A stretch of 64,000 nt of DNA. It comes from CAWHJB01 sp963698715. Lineage in GTDB: Bacteria > Chloroflexota > Anaerolineae > Anaerolineales > UBA4823. Location of the stretch: positions 248,001-312,000 of the forward strand of contig CAVORW010000001.1 in NCBI GenBank assembly GCA_963698715.1, read 5' to 3'. Under the pieces are notes generated by a model. That model made no database searches, was not told where the DNA came from, and saw only the letters and a program-made list of their open reading frames with translations. This document shows positions 1 through 8,807 of the stretch, piece after piece. Numbering within the stretch: the stretch's first letter is position 1; each line of letters starts with the position of its first letter. Both the position numbers and the translations under genes were made by a program.

Positions 1-965
1 ATAGCGAACAACCATTGAAAGCTCGCTACCTCTACCGCCTGTCTGACCTGGAGCAAGTGGAGGTAGACCTCTTGGGAAAAGTGTGGCCCCAGGTTCCAGT
101 CTGGCGTCGCCAGGCCTTGGTAGAGGATGTGCAGGCTTTGGGCGAGCGGGATTATTTACTTTCTTATGAAGCCCTGGCCCTGTTCGCGCTGAAGGACCCC
201 AGTCCCAAAGTAAGACTGCCGGCTCTAATGGTCCTGCACGAGTACGAGGATCCCCGACTGATCGATACCTTTATCGAGCTGCTCCAAAAGGATCAAGATG
301 TGAAGGTGCGTGCCGCGGCTGCTTCAGCCTTAAGCCGGTTTGTATATCTGGGCGAGCTGGATGATCTACCTCTACGTTTATTTAATCAGGTAGAAGATAT
401 TTTGCTGGCTGCCTATTTGCGCCAGGAAGAGGAAGACCTTGTCCGGCGGATGGTTCTGGAAGCGATTGGCTTTTCCAGCCGGGAGGATGTAAATGTCCTG
501 ATCGAAGAGGCGTATGACTCCGGAGATAAGACCTGGATGATCAGCGCCATGGTGGCGATGGGACGTTCAGCCAACGAGCGCTGGGCCGGGCAAATCTCAG
601 AATCGCTGAGCAGCCGGTATCCGGCTATGCGGGCCGAAGCTGCCCGCGCAGCTGGAGAAGTCGAACTGCGTAAGGCTCTGCCCCAGCTGGTTGAGATGCT
701 GGACGATCCGGACGAAAAGGTTATCCTGGCTGCGATCTGGTCGCTCTCCCAGATGGGGGGCACCGGCATTCGCAAACGCCTCGAGCGTATGTACCGTCTG
801 GCTGAAGACGAAGAGACGGCCGATTTTATCGAAATGGCTCTGGATAATCTGGCTTTCAATGAAGGTGCCGATGCATTTGAACTTCTGGATCTGCCGGATG
901 ATGAAGACCTGGATGATGACGACTATGACCTTGATGATTATCTCGAAGAGGATGAGGATTACTGA
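1..965 (+). CDS. HEAT-repeat protein with acidic tail (5' end outside window)
   Basis: The reading frame is open from the left edge, so the true start may lie upstream; the first in-frame start codon inside the window is TTG at 15. The protein is a series of helical pairs in the style of HEAT repeats, for example segments around KVRLPALMVLHEY, DVKVRAAAASALSRF and AMRAEAARAAGEVE, which act as protein-binding scaffolds. The last about 35 residues are almost all Asp and Glu. No catalytic motif is visible. It abuts the AEC transporter gene by two bases, so the two are probably co-transcribed. The partner is unknown. Confidence 0.75.
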   Translation, partial: SEQPLKARYLYRLSDLEQVEVDLLGKVWPQVPVWRRQALVEDVQALGERDYLLSYEALALFALKDPSPKVRLPALMVLHEYEDPRLIDTFIELLQKDQDVKVRAAAASALSRFVYLGELDDLPLRLFNQVEDILLAAYLRQEEEDLVRRMVLEAIGFSSREDVNVLIEEAYDSGDKTWMISAMVAMGRSANERWAGQISESLSSRYPAMRAEAARAAGEVELRKALPQLVEMLDDPDEKVILAAIWSLSQMGGTGIRKRLERMYRLAEDEETADFIEMALDNLAFNEGADAFELLDLPDDEDLDDDDYDLDDYLEEDEDY

Positions 966-967
966 GT

Positions 968-1879
968 TTGGCATCGCTGCTTACATTATTCCTGGACAAC
1001 CTGCTGCCAATTTTACTGGCAGCAGCAACAGGTTACTTCCTTACGCACTGGCGCAAAATTGATGCCCGCGATCTTTCGCTGGTTACTTTTAATATTCTCA
1101 GTCCCTGCCTGATCATCAACATTATCACCGAAAGCAGGCTGGGAAATGGTGAGATTGTTCAGATGGTAGGGTTTGGATTTGTCGTCATGATTCTGGTGGG
1201 GTTGGTTGCCTGGTTAGGTGGGCGGTTGCTGAAACTGGACCGTAAAATGCAAGCCGCCCTGCTGATTTCTACCATGTTCATGAATGCAGGCAACTATGGA
1301 CTGCCCCTGGCTCAGTTTGTGTATGGGGATCAAGGCCTGGCTTATGCCAGCGTGTACTTTGTCTCGATGGTCATGCTGTCGTACACTCTGGGGGTGGTGA
1401 TTGTATCGATGGGCAGCATGAGTCTGCCGCGGGCATTGTTAAATCTGGTTAAAATTCCCACGATTTATGCGCTGGTCTTGGCATTATTGTTAGTGCAGAC
1501 GGGCTGGCAGCTGCCCTTGCCAGTAGATCGGGTGATCGGTTTATTGGGCGATGCAGCGATACCCATGATGTTGATTATCTTGGGGATCCAGTTGCAGCAA
1601 GTGCGCTGGAGTGGGTCCTTCAAACCGATTGTCCTGGCGACTACCATTAAACTGGTCATCGGCCCTTTGATCGCAATTGGGATCAATTGGGTTTATGGGC
1701 TCCAAGGGGTGGCCCAACAGGCAGGAATCTTGCAATCAGGTATGCCAACCGCAGTGATGACGACTGTGCTGGCTACGGAGTTCGATACCGAGCCAGCCTT
1801 TGTGACAGCAGTTGTTTTCACCGGTACTTTATTGAGTGCGTTTACATTAACGCCGTTGCTGGCATATCTCGGAGGTTGA
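968..1879 (+). CDS. AEC-family (auxin efflux carrier-like) transporter
   Basis: This 303-residue protein is almost entirely hydrophobic, with about ten membrane segments in two halves, as in the AEC family of secondary carriers for organic acids such as malate. The family hallmark NAGNYGLPL is at residues 106-114, and the second half has the matching GMPTAVMTTVLA segment near residue 258. The start is TTG at 968; an in-frame stop lies just upstream at 953. It sits directly between the HEAT gene and the metallopeptidase gene in a tight plus-strand run. The substrate cannot be told from sequence. Confidence 0.85.
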   Translation: MASLLTLFLDNLLPILLAAATGYFLTHWRKIDARDLSLVTFNILSPCLIINIITESRLGNGEIVQMVGFGFVVMILVGLVAWLGGRLLKLDRKMQAALLISTMFMNAGNYGLPLAQFVYGDQGLAYASVYFVSMVMLSYTLGVVIVSMGSMSLPRALLNLVKIPTIYALVLALLLVQTGWQLPLPVDRVIGLLGDAAIPMMLIILGIQLQQVRWSGSFKPIVLATTIKLVIGPLIAIGINWVYGLQGVAQQAGILQSGMPTAVMTTVLATEFDTEPAFVTAVVFTGTLLSAFTLTPLLAYLGG

Positions 1880-1880
1880 C

Positions 1881-3107
1881 ATGCCTGTTCGCCTGCTGCT
1901 GATCACAATCCTCATCATTCTTATTACCGGGGTCCCCGGTTTGACCGCCCTGGCACAGGCTCAGGTTGAGCAGGTTGAAGTGTCTTACACCTTTGGGCAA
2001 ACGCTTGAATTTCAGGCCACGGTTATGGCTGTAAGCCCAGTTAAGCAGGTGTATGTTCTCTTCCGGGAGGAGAGTGACTCGGAAACACAGGTAGGCGAAG
2101 CAGAAATGATCGAGCAGGCTGCTTCTGTTTATCGGATCAATTATGAACGTGATCTTGCCGCCCGCCCGCTGCGGGCGTTTTCGAATATCGACTACTATTT
2201 CCGAATCGATCTGCAAAATGGCGAATCAATTACCAGCCAGGATTATCGGTTCTATTACGAAGATAATCGCTATCAGTGGCAAAGCCTGGTAGACGATCAG
2301 TTTCAGGTGCACTGGGCAGATCAAGGTGGGATTGAGTTTGGTGCCGATGTTATAGAAGTGGCCCGGACTGGTTTGCAGCGTGTCCAATCGTTGATTGCGG
2401 CTGAACCTGCTGAGCAGATTGATATTTACGCTTACCCGTCATCCAGCGAACTGCAAGAGACGCTGACACTGACCGGCCTAAATTGGGTGGCCGGCCATGC
2501 CGACCCAGACCTGGGCGTGATGGTTGTGGCCTTGCCCAACCGGCCTGACAAACAGCTATTGATGGAGCAGCGCATACCGCACGAGTTGATGCATATTCTA
2601 CTTTTCGAGGCGGTTGGCCCCAAGTATACCAATCTGCCCACCTGGGTGAGTGAAGGTCTGGCATCGATCGCCGAGCTGTATCCTAACCCAGATTACCAGT
2701 TTCTGTTGGAAGATGCCTACGCAGAAGAATCGCTCCTGACGATCAGCTCGCTGTGCCAGCCATTTCCGCGGGATGCTTATCGCGCTAATCTGGCTTATGC
2801 TGAGGCGGCCTCCTTCACCCGTTATCTGCAGGAGCAGTATGGCAGCTCGGGGTTAACTGCCCTGGTTCAGAGCTATGCAGATGGCCTGGATTGTGATCGA
2901 GGGGTTGAAGTAGCTTTGGGGCGGTCATTGCTGCAGTTGGAGCGGGATTGGCGCCAGGCAGTATTTTCCGAAAATCCCAACCGGGCTGCGCTGAGCAGTT
3001 TATTGCCCTGGCTTTCGCTGCTGGTTCTGATCTTGCTGGCTCCCCTGGGATTGGCAATCACCCGCTTGCGCAGCCAGCCCGACCAAAAGTTAGTGGATGA
3101 AGATTGA
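1881..3107 (+). CDS. Membrane-anchored gluzincin metallopeptidase (peptidase MA-like)
   Basis: The 408-residue protein has an N-terminal signal peptide (residues 1-26, ending near ALAQA), an extracytoplasmic region, and one C-terminal membrane helix (about 372-396) followed by a short charged tail. The zinc-binding motif HELMH is at residues 234-238, with a downstream third ligand candidate Glu258 in WVSEGLAS, the gluzincin pattern seen in peptidase MA-like proteins. It is therefore likely a surface-anchored protease. GGAGG lies 5 bases before ATG 1881, just after the stop of the AEC gene. The substrate is unknown. Confidence 0.8.
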   Translation: MPVRLLLITILIILITGVPGLTALAQAQVEQVEVSYTFGQTLEFQATVMAVSPVKQVYVLFREESDSETQVGEAEMIEQAASVYRINYERDLAARPLRAFSNIDYYFRIDLQNGESITSQDYRFYYEDNRYQWQSLVDDQFQVHWADQGGIEFGADVIEVARTGLQRVQSLIAAEPAEQIDIYAYPSSSELQETLTLTGLNWVAGHADPDLGVMVVALPNRPDKQLLMEQRIPHELMHILLFEAVGPKYTNLPTWVSEGLASIAELYPNPDYQFLLEDAYAEESLLTISSLCQPFPRDAYRANLAYAEAASFTRYLQEQYGSSGLTALVQSYADGLDCDRGVEVALGRSLLQLERDWRQAVFSENPNRAALSSLLPWLSLLVLILLAPLGLAITRLRSQPDQKLVDED

Positions 3108-3125
3108 GAATGGAGCAGTTTCCAA

Positions 3126-3428
3126 ATGACAGATCAAGGCGCATTGGCCCGCTTGCATGCGATTGTTGAAGGCGTTGTGCAGGGCGTCGGCTTCCGGGCA
3201 TTTGTCCAGCAGAAGGCGGTTTCTTTTGGCCTGAAAGGCTGGGTCCGTAACCGCTGGGATGGGAGTGTGGAAGTCCTGGCTGAAGGTCCCCACCCTGATC
3301 TGGAACGGCTGCTTTCAAGCCTCTACCGAGGACCGCGTTTCGCGGACGTGCGCGGTGTTACTCCTGTTTGGGAGGCTGCCAGTGGTGAGTTCGATCATTT
3401 TTCTGTCCGGCTGACATCTGCCGGATAA
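3126..3428 (+). CDS. acyP: Acylphosphatase
   Basis: A 100-residue single-domain protein that hydrolyses carboxyl-phosphate bonds such as those in acetyl phosphate. The family motif VEGVVQGVGFRAFV carries the phosphate-binding Arg24, and GWVRNRWDGSVEV carries the catalytic Asn42. The length is normal for the family. The ATG at 3126 has GGAG about 10 bases upstream. It is the last gene of the plus-strand run that begins at the left edge; a G+C-rich hairpin follows its stop. Confidence 0.93.
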   Translation: MTDQGALARLHAIVEGVVQGVGFRAFVQQKAVSFGLKGWVRNRWDGSVEVLAEGPHPDLERLLSSLYRGPRFADVRGVTPVWEAASGEFDHFSVRLTSAG

Positions 3429-3431
3429 TAT

Positions 3432-3452
3432 CCGGCGGTTATTATCCGCCGG
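3432..3452. terminator. G+C-rich hairpin after acyP
   Basis: CCGGCGG (3432-3438) and CCGCCGG (3446-3452) form a 7-bp stem with a 7-base loop between the convergent acyP and radC remnant. There is no T-run on either side, so termination is only presumed from its position. Confidence 0.35.
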
Positions 3453-3460
3453 CTAAGGCT

Positions 3461-4000
3461 CTAACCAAAACCTAACCCCCGTTCTTTTAAGGAAATGAAG
3501 CTCCCTCGGCCGATCACCAGATGATCGAGGACTTCAATGTCCAGCAGCTTGCCAGCCTGGACAATCGCGCGCGTCAAGGCGACGTCATCATTATTTATAT
3601 GGAGAATCCAGTTGACATCACTACTCAAGAGAAGTTAGAGTAGAACTGAGGAGGCTCCATATGAATACTGAGAAATCCGCTTCGGCGAGAGCAGTGTCAT
3701 CCGGCGACCGAGCTCGATCGCGGCTTTGATCTGAGCCGCTTTAGCTGGGCCGATGCCGCGCTGGTTGCACACTTCTTCATAATCTGCCCGGTGCAGACCA
3801 CCCAGGTCGCCAAAGGCCCGCAGCAGGCGCTGGCCAACCTGAACCGCATTTTCACCCTGGACGCCTACTCTGAGTAGAATAGCCAGTAGTTCTGCATTGG
3901 TCAGCACTTGAGGGCCCAGGCGGGCTAACCGCTCGCGCGGCCTTTCGGATTCTTCCAGATCGGTGATGCGGTAAAAGGAGTCCTGTTCTTTGATAGTCAT
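3461..4000 (-). pseudogene. radC: radC remnant (JAMM domain deleted)
   Basis: The first about 108 residues match RadC/UPF0758 well, with the N-terminal UPF0758 region and the helix-hairpin-helix (CNQRGIGPAKAAQIKAAIELG). The frame then enters unrelated sequence and stops at TAA near 3636. In the same frame below the stop, about 40 residues match the RadC C-terminus (DDVALTRAIVQAGKLLDIEV, then a segment ending KERGLGFG at TAG 3461). The middle, including the metal-binding HxHP segment of the JAB/MPN fold, is missing. The whole locus is 180 codons where intact RadC has about 225. A strong ribosome site (AGGAGG) still precedes ATG 4000. The protein cannot be a working JAMM protein. Confidence 0.85.
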
Positions 4001-4089
4001 CGTGGGCGCCTCCTGGGGATAGCTTAGATCTTGAAGCCGCAGCTAGTATGATGAGCGCTTTTGAACCCTCTTGCTTTCAGCCAATTTAG

Positions 4090-4213
4090 TGGTTCTCTCG
4101 CTAAATTCTTTGCAAACAAAAGAAGGAAGTGTAATGTTCGGTTTGGGCGGTGTAGCCGCCCAAACCGAACACCACAATCACTTTTTTTCTTAAGTGACTT
4201 GCCGAAATGACCA
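4090..4213. repeat. Hairpin repeat, copy A
   Basis: This 124-bp sequence shares most of its length with 28249-28373. Both begin TGGTTCTCTC, continue with CTAAATTCTTTGCAAAC, hold a long central palindrome, and end CTTGCCGAAA-n-GACCA. In this copy the palindrome has perfect 15-bp arms (4136-4150 and 4156-4170) around a 5-base loop, followed by a T-rich stretch. The ends share only a short TGGT/ACCA inversion. No protein is encoded. It is probably a small non-autonomous or REP-like element. Confidence 0.8.
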
Positions 4214-4390
4214 TTTAGAAGCACTATACAACAAGTGCCAAATTCGCGCAAGCGCCGCCCGAAAAATGCCCCCCAGTTCTTCCCAAACCAATGATTCCCA
4301 AAGCGCGATCATAGATTTATACCAACCGGATGAATGGAAATCCACCCATTTTTTTCTACAAAATTTTAGTACACCCCCGGCAGATAAGAA

Positions 4391-4420
4391 TTGGTCCACC
4401 TCTTGCATCCATGCTATAAT
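4391..4420 (+). promoter_or_regulatory. Sigma-70-type promoter for the zinc-ribbon gene
   Basis: TTGGTC (4391-4396), an 18-base spacer and a perfect TATAAT (4415-4420). The predicted transcript starts near 4427, exactly where the folded leader begins. Confidence 0.7.
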
Positions 4421-4426
4421 CCACAA

Positions 4427-4490
4427 GGCCGGTGGAGGCTGCGAGTCGGGTGTTAGACAGCTTCTGAGCGGCCAAAGTATAACGGACTTT
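4427..4490 (+). ncRNA. Structured 5' leader (two consecutive hairpins)
   Basis: GGCCG (4427-4431) pairs with CGGCC (4469-4473). Inside it, GAGGCTG (4435-4441) pairs with CAGCTTC (4458-4464). A second small hairpin, AAAGT/ACTTT (4474-4478/4486-4490), follows at once. The fold starts at the expected transcription start and ends 36 bases before the gene's ATG. I do not recognise a known riboswitch class. It could be a regulatory leader or only an mRNA-stabilising hairpin. Confidence 0.45.
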
Positions 4491-4526
4491 GAGCCTGCAG
4501 ATTTCTGGAACTGCACGGAGTGTAGT

Positions 4527-5066
4527 ATGGTCTTTGATCCTTCTTATTTAGGAAATTTTATGTTATTCCTGACTGCCTGGGGAGGCGCGTTCCTGGCAGC
4601 CCTCTGGTTGAGCCTGGTTATCTGGACGTATCGCGATATCCGGGCTCGGGCGCGGGATCCACTGGCGCGTATCCTGGCTGTACTGGTGGTAGCCGTGCTG
4701 TTTTTACCGGGGATTGTGGTTTATCTGATCCTGCGCCCGCCGCGCACGATCGAAGAAGATTACCAGCATACCCTGGAAGAGGAGGCGCTACTGCAAGCGA
4801 TCGAAGATGCCTCGCTTTGCCCAGGGTGCGGAAGGCGTGTCAAGGAAAACTGGATCATTTGTCCCAGCTGCCATACCAAGATTAAGAAAAACTGCCACCA
4901 ATGCGGTCGTCTGATGGAACTGCCCTGGAACCTGTGCCCGTATTGTGGCAGCCCGGCACCCGGAATGCGTCGTGAGCATCAGACACTAGACGATGTTCTG
5001 CGCACCTTGCCGGCTGAGGAGGAACCAGAAGACGAGCCGGAAGCGCAGGACGAACCAGCCGCCTGA
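4527..5066 (+). CDS. Membrane protein with C-terminal double zinc ribbon
   Basis: 179 residues from ATG 4527, chosen because GGAG lies about 10 bases upstream and a strong promoter lies at 4391-4420; the longer open frame upstream runs through the promoter and repeat and is not coding. Two membrane helices (about 10-32 and 46-66) are followed by a short helix and two zinc ribbons built from CPGC, CPSC, CHQC and CPYC knuckles (about residues 96-150). The tail is acidic. Such proteins are usually adaptors; no enzyme motif is present. It is a single-gene unit ending in a strong terminator. Confidence 0.8.
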   Translation: MVFDPSYLGNFMLFLTAWGGAFLAALWLSLVIWTYRDIRARARDPLARILAVLVVAVLFLPGIVVYLILRPPRTIEEDYQHTLEEEALLQAIEDASLCPGCGRRVKENWIICPSCHTKIKKNCHQCGRLMELPWNLCPYCGSPAPGMRREHQTLDDVLRTLPAEEEPEDEPEAQDEPAA

Positions 5067-5110
5067 CGGGTGATCAAACCTGGTCATAGCCACTGCTAAA
5101 GCAGGGTATC

Positions 5111-5157
5111 GTAGTGATAAAAAAAATGGCGCTAGGCGCCATTTTTTTTATCACTAC
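5111..5157. terminator. Bidirectional intrinsic terminator
   Basis: A perfect 22-bp inverted repeat (5111-5132 and 5136-5157) with a 3-base loop. The G+C core is flanked by an A8 run on one side and a T8 run on the other, so it serves both the plus-strand zinc-ribbon gene and minus-strand eno, which converge here. Confidence 0.93.
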
Positions 5158-5217
5158 CGAACAAACCGGGCTTAGTTTCGAGTTAGCCCGAATTCACGTT
5201 GTTCAAATCGAACGCTG

Positions 5218-6504
5218 TTAACGGACTTTCAGAGCATTCCAGCCGGCATATTCGGCCGTATCGCCTAATTCGGCTTCGATCCGCAGCAGCTGATTGTATT
5301 TTGCTACCCGGTCCGAGCGGGCCGGTGCGCCAGTCTTGATCTGGCCCATGTTGAGGGCCACCGCGAGGTCGGCAATGGTTGAGTCTTCGGTTTCGCCGGA
5401 GCGGTGGGAAGTCACGGCTCGCCAGCCGGCCCGGTGACACGTCTCAACAGCTTCAATGGTCTCAGTCAGGGAGCCGATCTGGTTCAGTTTGACCAGCAGA
5501 GCATTGGCAGATTTTTGTGTGATCGCTTTGCGGACGCGCTCGGGATTAGTGACCAGCAAATCGTCGCCAACAATTTGCAGCCTATCGCCCATTTGTTGAA
5601 CCATCAATTCCCAGCCCTGCCAGTCATCCTGGGCCAGCCCATCCTCGATAGAGACAATGGGGTACTGATCCACCCAGGATTTCCAGAAGGCAACCATCTC
5701 ATCGCTGCTGAGCTTGCGACCTTCCTTCCGCAGGTTGTAAATGCCATCCTCATAAAACTCGGAGGCTGCCGGGTCGAGGGCGATACAGACCTGCTCGCCG
5801 GCTTTGTAGCCGGCCTTTTCGATCGCTTCCAGAATGACTTCAACCGCCTCACTATTGGCCTTGAGGGCCGGGGCATAACCGCCTTCATCGCCAACCAGAG
5901 TGGTGTAGCCGCGCGATTTTAGCACGCCCTTTAAAGTGTGGTAGATTTCAGCGCCCCATCGCAGCCCTTCAGAAAAACTTTCGGCTCCGAGCGGCATCAC
6001 CATAAATTCTTGAGCGTCGGTAGATTGCCAGCCGGTGTGGGCCCCGCCGTTGAGGATGTTCATCATAGGCACAGGCAGCAGGTGAGCATAGACTCCCCCG
6101 ATGTAGCGGTAAAGCGGCATGCCAAGCGAGTTAGCGGCCGCTTTGGCGACTGCCAGGCTGGTGCCGAGGATGGCATTGGCGCCCAGTTTGGATTTATTGG
6201 GTGTCCCATCCAGCTCCAGGAGAGTCATATCAATGGCTTTCTGTTCAATTGCATCCCAACCGATCAGCGCGTCAGCAATATCCACATTGACATGTTCGAC
6301 AGCCTGCAGTACACCCTTGCCCTGATAACGGGACTTATCGCCATCCCGCAGTTCGAGCGCTTCATGGATGCCGGTCGAAGCGCCGGAGGGAACCGCGGCC
6401 CGGCCCCAGGAGCCGTCCATCAGGGTCACTTCCACTTCCACCGTGGGATTGCCGCGCGAATCGAGTATTTCGCGGCCGCTGATATCTTCGATAATACTTT
6501 CCAT
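5218..6504 (-). CDS. eno: Enolase (phosphopyruvate hydratase)
   Basis: A 428-residue glycolytic enzyme that converts 2-phosphoglycerate to phosphoenolpyruvate in the cytoplasm, of normal length. The N-terminus ISGREILDSRGNPTVEVEV, the SGASTG loop, the metal-site segments SIEDGLAQDDW and GDDLLVTN, and the SHRSGETED loop with its catalytic neighbourhood are all present. The start ATG 6504 has AGAGGTGA upstream. It is probably a single-gene unit, with a strong terminator shared with the convergent gene. Confidence 0.97.
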   Translation of the reverse strand: MESIIEDISGREILDSRGNPTVEVEVTLMDGSWGRAAVPSGASTGIHEALELRDGDKSRYQGKGVLQAVEHVNVDIADALIGWDAIEQKAIDMTLLELDGTPNKSKLGANAILGTSLAVAKAAANSLGMPLYRYIGGVYAHLLPVPMMNILNGGAHTGWQSTDAQEFMVMPLGAESFSEGLRWGAEIYHTLKGVLKSRGYTTLVGDEGGYAPALKANSEAVEVILEAIEKAGYKAGEQVCIALDPAASEFYEDGIYNLRKEGRKLSSDEMVAFWKSWVDQYPIVSIEDGLAQDDWQGWELMVQQMGDRLQIVGDDLLVTNPERVRKAITQKSANALLVKLNQIGSLTETIEAVETCHRAGWRAVTSHRSGETEDSTIADLAVALNMGQIKTGAPARSDRVAKYNQLLRIEAELGDTAEYAGWNALKVR

Positions 6505-6918
6505 AGTTCACCTCTTTTGTTTGGTTGTTTTGAGTGCCCGGTCAATGACTGTGGTGAATGGTTGTTTTCAGGCCTCTATGCCTCAAAATCCTTCACCGCA
6601 AGATTAATCTTCATTGGCTTCGGACAAACTTAAATTTCCCTGACTGAGCAGAAAAAAATATTGGTTTGGATTTGCAAAAAAGCCATTTTTGGAGCCGCAC
6701 TAAAGGGACGCCAGCTGGGATAAGTCTCCCAATCTCCAAGAAAGGCGGCAATCTTCTTGTTTCGAATTCGAGGTATCCCGAGCTCCAGTTAAGTATAAAC
6801 CAAAAGCAGCCTAAAGTTTACTGCATGTGCCCCAAAAGTTGGTCATTCCTTTTGTGGTCTGCATTTTGTGAGACGTGAGCCCCGCTGGAACGCAAACCAA
6901 ATCCTTGCCCCATTTTAT
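6505..6918. other. Intergenic region, no gene seen
   Basis: 414 bases between the start of eno and the end of pyrG. I find no convincing frame with a ribosome site and no RNA fold. It must hold the eno promoter and the end of the pyrG transcript, but I cannot point to either with confidence. Confidence 0.6.
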
Positions 6919-8572
6919 TCAGGCTGTGACTGTATCCGGCTCAACGATCTGCTGCTGGACGTGGCTGACTGCCTGTTCACGGACCGCCTTAATAAAAGCC
7001 ACGAAAAGCGGGTGGGGCCGGTTGGGTCGAGATAGAAACTCGGGGTGGAATTGGGTCGCAAGCATAAAAGGATGCTCGTGCAGTTCAGCAATCTCCACCA
7101 ACCGCCCGTCGGGTGATATGCCGGAGAAGCGCATACCGGCTTCGAAGAGCACATCCCGGTACGCGTTGTTCAGCTCAAACCGGTGGCGGTGCCGTTCTTC
7201 GACCAGATCGGCCTGGTAGGCGCGAGCTGCAATGGTTCCGGGTTGAAGCTGGCAGGGATAAACACCCAGGCGCATGGTGCCGCCCATATCGGCGATGCCG
7301 CGTTGATCGGGCATCAAGTCAATCACCGGATGCTTCGTTGACCGATCAAATTCTGTGGAATTGACATCGTCGTTTTGCAGAGCATAGCGGGCGAACTCAA
7401 CCACCATAAGCTGCATCCCCAGACACAATCCCAGGTAAGGAATTTTATTTTCGCGCGCAAATTGAATGGCTTGAATTTTCCCCTCAATACCGCGGCTGCC
7501 GAAACCGCCTGGCACCAGGATCCCATCCGCTTCTTCAACCAGTTCCCAGCCGCGGCCTTTTTCCAGCTCGGCTGAGTGCACCCAGGCGATTTGCGCTTCG
7601 ACGCCCATTGACAGGGCAGCGTGCTTCAACGCTTCTCGGACGCTCATATAAGCATCGTGCAGCTCGACGTATTTGCCGACCAGGGCGATTTTGACCGTAG
7701 GTTTTTCCAGCTTGACTTCCTCGATCAGGCGCGCCCATTCGGTCCAATCAGGCTGGCAGCGGGCTTCCAACCCGAGGCGTTCAAGGATGTAATCTCCGAC
7801 GCCCAATTTCTCCATTAATAAGGGGATTTCGTACAGCACTGGCGAAGTGACCATTGGCAGAACGGCCCGTTTATCTACGTCGCAAAACAAGGCGATTTTT
7901 TCTGCCAGGTCATCGGTGACTGGAAAATCGGACCGGGCCACGATGACATCGGGTGATATACCAATCGAACGCAGCTCGCGCACTGAATGCTGAGTGGGCT
8001 TGGTTTTTAATTCTCCAGTCGCCCCGATATATGGCAGCCAGGTCACATGGATATACAGGCTGTTTTCGCGGCCAACATCGCTGCGCATTTGGCGCAGGGC
8101 TTCCAGGAATGGCAGGGATTCAATATCGCCCACCGTCCCTCCGATTTCTACCAGCACGATCTCAGCCCCGGTTGTTTTTGCTACCAGCCCGATCCGACGC
8201 TTGATTTCGTTGGTGATATGCGGGATCACCTGGATCGTGCCTCCCAGGTAATCGCCGCGTCGCTCCTTGCTGATCACTTCATGGTAAACCTGCCCGGTTG
8301 TAACATTGCAGACCCGGTTCAGGCTGATATCGATGAAGCGCTCATAGTGGCCGAGGTCCAGATCTGTTTCGGCCCCATCGTCCAAGACAAAGACCTCCCC
8401 GTGCTGGTATGGGCTCATGGTGCCGGGATCGACGTTTATGTAGGGGTCCAGTTTTTGCACTGCAACTTTGAAGCCGCGTTCTTTTTAATACCCGCCCCAA
8501 CGCCGCTGCTGTAACGCCCTTGCCCACCGAGCTAACTACACCACCAGTGAAGAATATGTATTTCGTTGTCAT
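6919..8572 (-). CDS. pyrG: CTP synthase (frameshift in homopolymer)
   Basis: CTP synthase makes CTP from UTP, ATP and glutamine. The N-terminal synthetase domain begins MTTKYIFFTGGVVSSVGKG at ATG 8572, with GGAGG upstream. The glutaminase domain has GLCLGMQLM with the nucleophile Cys and the ATQFHPEF motif. The two parts are in different frames: at plus-strand 8482-8486 there is a run of five T (A5 on the coding strand) where four would give the family sequence LK-E-RGFKVAVQKLDPYINVD. With one base removed the gene encodes 550 residues, a normal length. The rest is intact, so a sequencing or assembly error is more likely than a real mutation in this usually essential gene. Confidence 0.9.
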
Positions 8573-8649
8573 ACCTGCCTCCAATAAAATGAGGAGTCTT
8601 GAAATGCTTATCTATAAGAGTAGTTGTGCCCTTCCGGAGAAATTTGGGT

Positions 8650-8680
8650 GTGTTTGGGCAGACTGCACCCGCCCAAACAC
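8650..8680. repeat. Hairpin related to the repeat core (pyrG leader)
   Basis: GTGTTTGGGC (8650-8659) and GCCCAAACAC (8671-8680) form a perfect 10-bp stem with an 11-base loop. The TTTGGGC/GCCCAAA core is the same as in copies A and B of the hairpin repeat, but the flanks differ. It lies upstream of pyrG. Confidence 0.5.
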
Positions 8681-8740
8681 GCCCAACCCTGCACCAACTG
8701 TGTAAATCTTAATAAGTTAACCGATAGAGCAACAAAGGAA

Positions 8741-8772
8741 GTGGGGAGGTCGTTAGAAGGCGACCTCCCCAC
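8741..8772. terminator. Probable terminator of the Roadblock gene
   Basis: A perfect 12-bp stem (8741-8752/8761-8772) with an 8-base loop, 36 bases past the stop of the minus-strand gene. On the minus strand it is followed by a moderately T-rich stretch rather than a pure T-run. Confidence 0.6.
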
Positions 8773-8807
8773 ATTGTTCATTTTTCTGGTTGCTTTTGGT
8801 TTGTCCA

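Noticed and set aside
4194..4526. Extension of the zinc-ribbon frame upstream to 4194
   Set aside because: It runs through the end of the repeat, the promoter and the folded leader, has no ribosome site, and the 111 extra residues look like no protein family.
5404..6633. Long open frames on the plus strand opposite eno
   Set aside because: They are antisense shadows of a well-conserved enolase gene, with no ribosome sites and no family similarity.
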